64,000 bases of DNA from Shinisaurus crocodilurus (Eukaryota > Chordata > Lepidosauria > Squamata > Shinisauridae). Position 1 is the first letter of the stretch. The number at the start of each line of letters is the position of its first letter. Location: NCBI GenBank assembly GCA_021292165.1, contig CM037885.1, forward strand, positions 7,559,042-7,623,041, read 5' to 3'. The notes under the pieces were generated by a model. That model saw nothing but the letters and a program-made list of their open reading frames with translations. It was not told where the DNA came from and did not search any database. The translations under genes were made by a program, and so were the position numbers. Below, piece after piece: positions 55,600 through 64,000 of the stretch.

Positions 55600-57140
55600 T
55601 TAAAATATTTAAATACATCAAAAGAAAAAAAAACTAGCTAGAAAGGAGATTGAACCATTGAACGACAAGGGAGTCAAAGATGTGCTAAAGGAGAGTGCAG
55701 AAAAGCTGAATGAATTCTTTGTATCTGTCTTCACTTGGGAGATGAAGGACAGATACCCATGCCTTAACTGACATTTTCAGGAAGATAGTCTGACGGAACT
55801 GAGTCAAATTGAGGTGACAAGAGATAATGTTCTAGACCTTACTGACGAATTGAAAACAAACAAATCACCTGATCCATCTAAGAGTTCTTAAAGAACTCAA
55901 ATGTGAAATTGCGGATCTTCTAACAATAACATGTCTCTAAGATCAACTTTTGTAACAGAGTACTAGAGAGTGGCCAGTGTAATGCCAATTTTAAAAAAGG
56001 GGTCCAGGGCGGATGGCAAGAAACTATAAGCCTGTTAGCTTAACTTCAGTTCCAGGTAAATTGGTGGGAAGTATTACGAAAGATAAAATGATGAGGAATA
56101 TGTTGTGTACTTGATCTTTCAAAAAAACATTTGACAGAGTGTCTCACCAGAGGTTCCTGAGCAAACTTCCCCGTCTTGTGATAAGAGGACAGGGCCCTCT
56201 TATGGATTGGTAACTGGTTAAATAACAGATAGGGAGAGAGTAGGAATAAATGGACAATTCTCACAGTCCAGGGATGTACCCCTGGTATTGGGCCTGGTGC
56301 TTTTTAGTTTGTTCATAAATGATCTGTAATGAGGGGTGAGTTGATTTGCTGATGACACCAAATACGGTACTCAGTGGTAGAAACAAAAAGGAATTGTGAA
56401 GAGCTCCAAAAGCATCTCTCCAAACTGGATGGATGAGCATTAAAGTGGAAAAATGTGGCAATTAAGTGTAAAATGATTCACATTGCGGGGGGGGGGGATC
56501 CTAATTTCACATATATACTGATGGGGTCTGAGCTGGTGGTGACTGACCAAGAAAGGGATCATGGAGTCATGGTGGATAGCTCAATGAAAGCACTGAGCCA
56601 GTCTGTGGTAGCTGTGAAAAAGGCAAATTCCATGTTAGGGATCATTTGGGAAAGGGGTCAGAAATAAAACTACCAATATTGTTGTGCCCTTATGAAAATC
56701 TGTGGTGTGGGGTACACTTTGGAGTACTTAGAATTCCCCTACCAGGGAGGCCACAAGGAAGTACAACATTACAAGATTCAGGATGGACAAAAGAAAGGAT
56801 GTCTACTACACACAGTGCATAGTTAAACTGGGGAATTCACTTCCACAGGATGTGGTGATGGCCACCAATGTAGGTAGATAGTTTTAAAGGGAATGAAACA
56901 AAGTTTATAGAGGATAAGGCTATCAATGGATGCTAGTCAGGATGGCTGTGTGCTTCCTCCAGGACTGGAAGCAGCAGGCCTCTGAATACCAGTTGCTGAG
57001 AAACCGCCGTGGGACTGTGCTGTTGCCCTCATGTTCTGCTTGCAGATTTCTCAAAGCATCTGATTGGCCATTGTGGGAAACAGGATGCTGGCTAGATAGG
57101 CCTTTGGTCTGATCCAGCAGGGCTGCTCTTATGTTCACAT
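55600..57140 (+). repeat. CR1/L3-like LINE, decayed reverse transcriptase to 3' end
   Basis: The longest LINE remnant on this strand. Broken frames keep 'ELKCEIADL', 'WRVASVMPILKKGS' and 'LINDL'-like motifs of the CR1-group reverse transcriptase. The 3' UTR runs from about 56760 to 'ggtctgatccagcagggctg', 'ctcttatgttcacattc'. Many stops; inactive. Confidence 0.75.
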
Positions 57141-57282
57141 TCATTAGAAAAAAGTACACACAAATAGTTAACAGCAAACCTTTGTATGTTTACTTAGAAG
57201 TAAACCTCACTGTATTAAGTAGAGCTTACTCCCAAGTAAGTGTGCATAGGATTGCCACCTAAAATAAGAGTCGTTGGGAACG

Positions 57283-57478
57283 GCCTTTGCTCAGTGGTAG
57301 AGCCCCTGCTTTGCATGCAGAAGGTCTCAGGTTCGATCCCCAGCATCTCCAGGTAGGGCTGGAAAAATTCCTACCTGAAACCCTGGAGAGCCACTGCCAG
57401 TCAGTGTAGACAATACTGGGCTAGATGGACCAAGGGTCTGCCTCGGAAGAAAGCAGCTTCCTATGTTCTCTGTGTTCC
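57283..57478 (+). mobile_element. tRNA-Ala-derived SINE, best copy
   Basis: 'ggcctttgctcagtggtaga' (A box), 'gctttgcatgcagaaggtct' (anticodon arm with TGC), 'caggttcgatccccagcatc' (B box), then 'ctgaaaccctggagagccac' and 'agaaagcagcttcctatgtt'. It extends beyond a tRNA, so it is a SINE and not a tRNA gene. Confidence 0.9.
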
Positions 57479-57539
57479 TAAGCATCATCATCATCTCAGC
57501 AGAAACCTCATAAAACAGCAGGTAATTGATTAAAAACTA

Positions 57540-58040
57540 GCTTAAATAAAAAGGTCTTTGCCATCTACGAAAAGATGGGAAAAGGGGGAGCCTGGAGAAT
57601 CTCCACTGGGAAGGAGCACCACAAGTGTGGTGGGGCCACCACTAAGAAGGCCCTGTACCTTGTATGAACCCACTTGATAACATGTGTATGGATGGGACAG
57701 AAAGTAGGGCTTCCAGGACTGATTTTAAAGGCTGGTCAGTACTGGGATCTGGATTTTTTTCTTGACATGGTAGAGAAATGGAAGAATAAGAAATAATGTG
57801 AGCATTGCGTAATGATGAAGAGACAGATCTGTGTGTTGGGAAGTCCCCAATTCAAATTTAATCTCAGCCATAAACTCACTGGGTGGCCTTAGGTAAGCCA
57901 TTATTCTCTCACACTCATTACCAAGACCTTCCTTCCACCAACAATAAGGATATAATAACCTGGCCTGCCTAACAGGGTTGTTGCAAGGATTACCATGTGA
58001 CACCCTCTAATGTGCAAGAAGTGCTTTAAAACAACAATTA
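57540..58040. repeat. L2 3' fragment (minus) followed by an old MIR-like copy (plus)
   Basis: 57540-57720 matches the reversed L2 ORF end ('gaaggagcaccacaagtgtg', 'actaagaaggccctgtacct'). 57800-58040 has 'ataaactcactgggtggcct', 'taacagggttgttgcaagga', 'aagtgctttaaaac', an aged MIR-type SINE. Confidence 0.6.
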
Positions 58041-60269
58041 CTATTTATGGGAAGGGAAATCAACGGGAGGCCACAAGGAAGTGCAAGGCATAAGATGGCT
58101 GTGTTTAAATTGTTATTTCCAGAGCTCTGAGGACTGTTCGGTGTTTTCTTTTTCTTTTATTTTTTTAAGGTGTGTTTCTCTTGAATCTTCAACTAGAATG
58201 CTCAGCTAGGGTGACCACATGCAGCGGAAGACCAGGCTCCTCTACTGCTAAGGAGTTCTGTAAAAGATGGGAGTTGTGGCAGGTACCACTTGCAGTTCCA
58301 GAGAAAAGCTGCCCCTGCTGAAATTCCCTCCCCGGTACGACCGGCCTCCTTTGCCTCCGGTCATCTTATCTCTGCTGCTCTGCTTTAGCTGGAAACATCT
58401 GCTCAGTGTGTGAGTGCGCGCACACGTGCACTTTCAGTTCCATTTTTCTGGAAAGCCCTGGCCCACCTCCATATTCAGTTGTATGCCATGCAAGTCCAAA
58501 ATGAGTTTTCCTAGCAGCCGGCCTTCCTGCCAGTAGCTAGACGTTGCAGGGAGTCTTTGTTAGCTGGAACACAGTTGGAAGTTAGTAGCTTGAGTTTATC
58601 CTGTTTGCTTGTTTGGAGGTGGCAGCTGTTGGAGACAGTTTACCAGAGGAGTGGAGATAGGCAGGAAAAGTTCCATCCAGTAACACATTCCACATTCTCC
58701 TGGTCACTGTTCCTTATTCTCAGGAAGCAAAAGTCTCTCTGCCTCGAAGCACCATTAACCTGTTCTTCTCACCATTTGTCGTATTCTTCCGTTTGTTCCC
58801 TGCCACGGTGAGGACTGGCAGTATTTCCTTTAAAATGAAATGTTGGCCGCAGTAAACAGAGTGCACATTAAAATAGCACATTGAGATGAATAATAAACTG
58901 CAAGCTTAGACTTTCTCTTCATTGGAAAACATGGCAGATTCTTGGGAAAACAACAACAACCTTGCTAGTCTTAGAATCTTAAAACAAAACAAAACAGCCC
59001 AACCAGAACAACATTTGAAGCTGATCGGAAGGGTTCTTTCTCCTCTTGTATCTGAACGCTTGGCTTGTGCATAAAAGCAATTAAAGTGGAAGTGTGCAGC
59101 TGCAGCCATGTGGAAATTTCTAGTCTTTCCCAATAATTTACGTTAGTGGCAGAATTATCCTTTCCTGAACTGAGCCCAGGGTGGGGGTGGAGGTATCGTT
59201 CTGCTTCAGTAATCCAAGCCAGATTACAACCTTGTAATTGGATCCCTGCACAACAGGCTCAGTTTTTTGAGGCAGAGCTATTTGTTCGGCAGTTTCAAGT
59301 CAGCCTCCGTCTGGTTGCTTGGGTGGTGTGTGTTTGTGTGTTCAATGACTCTTATCCGTCTACATGGTGGTGCCAGACTTCATAGTCAACCACAAGGCTG
59401 ATACTGCTTAATCCTGGGTTTCTGAGAGAATGTGTGTGTGCGCAAAAAGATGCTCTGAGGGCAGCTTTTAAGGGCTGCCAGAATCTCTTGCTTTAATAAT
59501 AGGCCTATAATTGCTGTCTGCCCGCTAAATGGCCTCCTTTTGGAAGGAAGAAAAGGGCAATGGAGTAGGGGGGGGGGGGAGAGGGAGAGAGAGAGAGGGT
59601 AGCATAGCAGTTTAAATTGACAGTAAGAAGGGCTCTGTATACTTTCCGCTAACCCACCCCCACCCCTAAATTCTACACCAAGATACTTCCCCAATACTGC
59701 TATAAGAAGAGCTCAAGCTGTATAAGCCAAGTGCATTTGCCTGATTTCTCTTGTTTTGCAAAAGAAAACTGCAGGAACTGTATGGGCAGGGATGCAAAAC
59801 AAAAAAAAAATCCAGGTGCCCAGCAGCCCCAGCACCCAAAGAGATTGGGCTGGATGCCCTCCTGGGTTGCTGATGAGGGTGGTGCAGCTGTTCCGCTCCT
59901 GCCAAGGGTGGTACAGCTGTTCTGTAGGACCTACTCCCTGCTCAGTTAGCTGCGTTTACTTCACTCCACTTTCAGGGGTGCTTGGCTTTCAGTGCTCTCA
60001 AGGTGATGTGGGCTAGCAGCAGAGGCAGGGACCTGGGGGTAAGGCGAGAGAGACCAGAAGGTACCAATGAAAACAGGGGCCCACCTCTCGCTAGTGTGTT
60101 TGCTTCTCTCCAGTCTAGCTGGACTCAAAATTTTGCTGGGCTTTTTTGCGAGGCATTTTTGCACTAGTATATACCAGGGCACTGAATCTCTGCCCTCCAG
60201 CATCTGTACATTTTGATTCAGCAGTTCCTCCAGCTATGGAGGTGTCTGCAGAAGTTGGCAATACTTCCA

Positions 60270-61590
60270 AGCATATTTATTTTCTATACAATACAATTTT
60301 ATTGAAGGCAACCAAATACTGGTTTTAGCCAGTTAGTTACATAAAATACAATAGCATAACACATTAAAACGTCCATACAGATAAGGCTAAAACCTTACAT
60401 GTTACAATATTAAAACATACATGAGCAAACCGCTAGACCCTTACATCTCAAGACTGGCTACATACTTTTGTCTGAGCTGGGCAGCCATTACAGCAAATTT
60501 GGCAGTGCTAACAATAACCGTCCTGTCTGTACTGTACAGTAAATATTTAATCTTATCCATATCACTGCAGGTTGGAATCATCCTAATACATTTCTCTAGG
60601 TGCTCTCCCCTCGGTGTATCATAGAGTCTACAGTATAACATGTAATGTATAATATCCTCTACCTGTTGGCCATCCACAGATACATAGACGCTGATCTCTA
60701 GGGATTTTCTTAAATCTGCCTTCCATAAAATTTGATTTCATTGTCTGACAGCGCAGGGCGGTAAATGCCCTGCGAAAAGGTGGATTTAAGTCAGACAGAT
60801 ATTTCTCAATCCTGTGATGCCATTTTAGGAAAGGGTAGGCATTGGAGAATCTAGATATAGAGATAGCCACCATGTCCTTTTCTGCGAATAGCTCTTGGAG
60901 ATGCACTTTAATTTTGTGTCTGCTAGAATAAATTCCAGCTGCATAAAGGACATCTGGATCGAGTCCGTATTTCTGTAATAAAAATTTACTTTTAGCTATC
61001 CATGTGCTTTGAGGTAGTGATTGTGCCTGTTCTGCTATGCACATTTTAACTAATTCATTCACATAATATTTTAGTTTTAAAAAATAATAGAAGATAGCCT
61101 TCAAGATAAAATATAAAATCGGCATAGCCCCAACTTCTGCTCAGGTAAACCGGCATAGGCGTTCCTGGTGGCAGTCCCAATAAAATACGTATAAAAGTGT
61201 TCTGTACAGATTCTAGGTGTAGTGGTTCTTGGAGACCCCAAATTTCTGTCCCATAAATCAGCTGAGGAATAACTTTGGCTGCAAAAACTCTCAATGCTGG
61301 CAACACAAGGTTACCCCCCTTAACTCTAGCGAATTTCAGAACAGATTGCGATGAACTTTGAGCTTTTAATTTACTTACTCCCCAGTGTCCATTCCATGAA
61401 CCGTTGTATGCAAAACAGATCCCCAAATAGTTAAATCTATTAGTCTGATCCAGGGGGTGATCATCTAGGATCCATTTGTGTCGGGTTGCATGATTGCCAA
61501 ATACCATCATTTTGGACTTAGTATGGTTTATTCTCAGCTGTTCCTTACAGCATATTTTCCCAAACAGTTTTAAAAGTCTCCGCATGTCCT
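60270..61590 (-). mobile_element. R4-like (?) non-LTR retrotransposon 3' part, frameshifted
   Basis: Two adjoining minus-strand frames (61585-61055 and 61125-60628) plus a third (60677-60441). They encode the end of a reverse transcriptase (KSKMMVFGNHATRHKWILDD, RFNYLGICFAYNGSWNGHWG), then VFAAKVIPQLIYGTEIWGLQ, and a Cys/His-type end (CIC..VEDIIHYMLYCRLYD). The layout resembles R4-clade LINEs of lizards. It differs from the L1, L2 and CR1 copies in the window. At least two frameshifts, 5' truncated. Clade assignment is tentative. Confidence 0.7.
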
Positions 61591-61619
61591 ATTTGGGTTT
61601 GGGACAAAAGTACTATTTA

Positions 61620-61705
61620 TTTTCTAAGTATTGTTGTTTGCCACCTTGAGCACCATTTGGTGGAAAGGCAGGATATAGATTTAACATATAAATAAAATAA
61701 ACTAC
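61620..61705 (+). repeat. L2-like LINE 3' tail
   Basis: 'tgccaccttgagcaccattt', 'ggtggaaaggcaggatatag', ending in ATAAATAAAATAAA. Confidence 0.6.
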
Positions 61706-62189
61706 AACCATAAGAACTAGAAACTTGCTTTTAAAAAAACAAACAAACCCAAAAAACGAAAGCTGAGATTCTTAGGAAGCTGAGTGCTATGTCCAGTAGC
61801 ATAGGAATATACAGTTTCAGCTGTGAGAAAATCCAGCCTCTGTGCTTAACAGCCTGCATCCTGCAACTAGACCCAATCTGTCTATGTGGCCTGAGGTACC
61901 CGATTCCCTGCCCCAATGGATGACGCTTTGTGGCTGATGTCAGGATTCTGGCAAATCGTCCTGTTATGCAACATCTGCTAACAGCAGCAAAAAATCTCGG
62001 TCCTTCTGGACATGGCTGGAAAAATCCCAGAAACCGAATGCTGGCACCTAAGATTTGGGAATATTTGTTTAGCCTTGCTTCTGGGTGTTGAGAACTGGAG
62101 GATAAAGTGGGGATAGTGGGGGCTGCGGGAGGGAGGGTCCTAATTTACTTATGAGCAGCCTTGTCATTATACTCAAAGGTGAAAATTCT

Positions 62190-62224
62190 CTTCTCCCTCC
62201 CTCCCTCCCTCCCTCCCTCCCTCA
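62190..62224. repeat. (CCCT)n microsatellite
   Basis: An uninterrupted ctcc tetranucleotide run followed by ctcacactcacac. A shorter run of the same unit lies at 11334-11350 in CLASRP. Confidence 0.9.
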
Positions 62225-62589
62225 CACTCACACCCCTCCAGTTGCTTGCCCCTCTCTGTCTCCTCCCTTTTACCTGGTGTTCTCTCCTCCCCCACGCCCC
62301 GCCTCCCAGCTTCCCAGTTCAATGGGAGATGGGGAATTGGACCCTGTGTATGCCTTGGCTCTTATAAGCAGGAAAGTGTTGATTTTAAAAAGTATTTGTG
62401 GCCCAATCTTCTCCGAATGAGTACTAGGAGTTGCTTAAAAATGGAGAACAGGCACAGGATTTAATTTCCCTCTACAATGACTTTATTTAGACCTGTGTGT
62501 CTGCTTTAAAGAGCCCCCTTCTCCTTAAAGCAGAAGGGGATACAGCACTATATTATCTGGCTGCAAAGGTGCATTTGTCAAGGTTTCCC

Positions 62590-62970
62590 ATAATATCTTT
62601 GACAAGATGATAAAATGTGACTCATATGCTTACTACTATTGGCTACAAGAGAGAGGACCTTCTCAGTTGTGGCTTCCCACTTATAGAATTAACTTCCCAA
62701 AGAGTTTCGCCTGGCACTTTCGTTGGTATCTTTTCGGTGCCAGGAAAAGACCTTTCTTTTCTCCCAGGCATTTTGGAGACCTAGTTCTAGACTTTTATGG
62801 CTGTCTTATTGATTCCTGTGCTGTTTGTTGTGTTGTGTTGTATTCGTCTAAATATTTGTATTGCATTTTATATTTTTAACTGTTTGTATGGCATATTAGT
62901 CTTTTAACTGTTGGTAATCTGTCCAGAGAACATTAGTTATTGTGCAGATTAAAGATATAATAAAGAAATA
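62590..62970 (+). repeat. L2-clade LINE 3' end
   Basis: 'gagaggaccttctcagttgt', 'ggcttcccacttatagaatt', 'agacctttcttttctcccag', then an AT-rich 3' UTR ending 'aaagatataataaagaaata'. Confidence 0.65.
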
Positions 62971-62989
62971 CTGTTAGGTGGATCCACAG

Positions 62990-63913
62990 CTGGTTGAGCA
63001 ACTATACTCGGTGAGTGCTGGTTTATGGTTTTGTGTCAGACTGGTGGGAGGTCTCGAATGGAGGACCTCAGCAGGGCTCTATCCTAGGCCCTGTGCTGTT
63101 CAACACCTTTTTATTAATGATTTGGTTGAGAGGGTAGAAAGGATACTTGTCAAATTTGTAGATGACACAAAGCTGAGACGGGTAGTTAATGCCAAAAAAT
63201 CAAAGACATGAGTAGAGGTTGGGGGAGACCTAATGGATCTAGGTGTCTAAGAGGTTCACAGGCTGATTATGAGCCAGCAGTGTGATGCAGTTACTAAAAA
63301 AACAAATGTGATATTAGGCTATGCTATGTTAACAGAAGCATAGTGTCCAGATCACAAGAAGTAGTAGTTTGTTCCACTCTATTCTGCATTAATCAGGCCG
63401 CATTTGGAGTACTGTGTCTAGTTCTGGGAACCCCATTTTAAGAAGGACATTGACAAGTTGGAGCACATCCAGAGAAGAGCAGCCAGGATGGTGGTGGGTC
63501 TGGAGGCCTATGAGGACCAAGTCCTATGAGGAACGGTTGAAAGAACTGGGTATGTTTAGCTTGGAGAAGAGAAGATGAAGGGGAGATGTGATAGTGGTGT
63601 TCAAATATATGAAGGGCTGTCATGCAGAAGTTGGAGCTGAGTTCTCTCTTGCTCCAGAGGGCAGAACTAGAACTACTGGTGGAAATGGCAGGGAAGCAGA
63701 TTTGGCTAAACATTAGGAGAAACTTCCTAACAGTGAGAGCTGTTTAGTAGTGGGACAGATTGCCTTGGAATCTCCTTCGCATAGGGGCCTTTAAGCAGAG
63801 CCTCAACTGCCGTCTGTCAGGGATGTGTAGCTGCATCCTGCATTGCAGATCCTCTGTTGAGCAGGGGTTGAACTATATGACCTCCAAGATCCCTTCCAAC
63901 TCTGTGATCCTAT
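62990..63913 (+). repeat. CR1 LINE, decayed 3' part
   Basis: Broken frames keep the CR1 reverse-transcriptase motifs GPVLFNTFLLMIWL-like text, LVKFVDDTKL and later 'LEHIQRRAARMV'. The 3' end 'gagcaggggttgaactatat', 'gacctccaagatcccttcca', 'actctgtgatcctat' is the same tail carried by the 5S SINEs. Confidence 0.85.
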
Positions 63914-64000
63914 CACCAGATGACTTGTAAAACTGCATCGTGGCTTTTGACAATTCACACTCTTTATATTAATTTGTTTTATTGATTTTAATATCTTGTT

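Larger units (their letters stand above)
34520..64000 (+). other. PPP1R37: PPP1R37 first intron (to end of window)
   Basis: No text matching the next PPP1R37 exons (the VTVDEVIGAYKQ region or leucine-rich repeats) was found, so the intron is taken to continue past the window. It is over 29 kb long. It is filled by LINE, SINE and DNA-transposon copies listed separately, with unique-looking stretches such as 43000-44880, 45180-47150, 50600-53600 and 58050-60260 where no gene is recognised. Confidence 0.7.

Noticed and set aside
62190..62224. CRISPR-like direct repeats
   Set aside because: Simple (CCCT)n microsatellite with no spacers; vertebrate context.
34520..64000. Further PPP1R37 exons
   Set aside because: No text matching the leucine-rich repeats or the VTVDEVIGAY region; small exons could still be missed by eye.

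Overview
The window is nuclear DNA from a vertebrate, most likely a squamate reptile (lizard or snake). The genes are split by GT/AG introns. The intergenic and intronic DNA is full of 3' ends of L2, CR1 and L1 LINEs, young MIR-like CORE-SINEs, tRNA-Ala-derived SINEs, 5S rRNA-derived SINEs with CR1 tails, and hAT, piggyBac-like and Tigger-like short DNA transposons. Species cannot be fixed from sequence alone. No bacterial-type features (operons, CRISPR, ribosome binding sites) are present.

Layout. (1) 1-14,672: the 3' half of CLASRP (plus strand), eleven coding exons for the arginine/serine-rich C-terminal half, ending at a TAG at 14,534 with AATAAA signals just after. (2) 16,401-16,822: GEMIN7 on the minus strand, a single compact coding block, tail-to-tail with CLASRP. 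Its extreme N-terminus needs a one-base correction or an unseen upstream exon. (3) 23,122-27,026: a complete two-exon BMP ligand gene (plus strand, 410 aa) of the BMP2/4/16 group, most likely BMP16, a paralogue absent from mammals as far as I know. (4) about 31.7-32.7 kb: a GC-rich, CpG-rich promoter-like block. (5) 33,745-34,519: first coding exon of PPP1R37 (plus strand). From 34,520 to the end the window appears to be its first long intron, over 29 kb, made largely of repeats.

The gene order CLASRP-GEMIN7-PPP1R37 matches human 19q13.32 as I recall it. There are three differences: ZNF296 is not seen between CLASRP and GEMIN7, GEMIN7 points the other way, and a BMP gene sits between GEMIN7 and PPP1R37. 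The four genes do not form one pathway: CLASRP is a splicing regulator, GEMIN7 belongs to the SMN complex for snRNP assembly, BMP16 is a secreted morphogen and PPP1R37 inhibits protein phosphatase 1.

Most notable non-genic features: a 175-bp inverted repeat with apparently identical arms around a 143-bp loop in a CLASRP intron (11,529-12,021); a 5S rRNA-derived SINE family that borrows a CR1 tail (four copies); an AT-rich hAT-like family with two copies in opposite orientation, each with imperfect 8-bp target duplications and each hit by a different MITE at the same internal octamer; a hAT-like element built of GAGTC/GACTC repeats with an exact 8-bp duplication; and a TTAA-associated foldback family that could make long hairpin RNAs.
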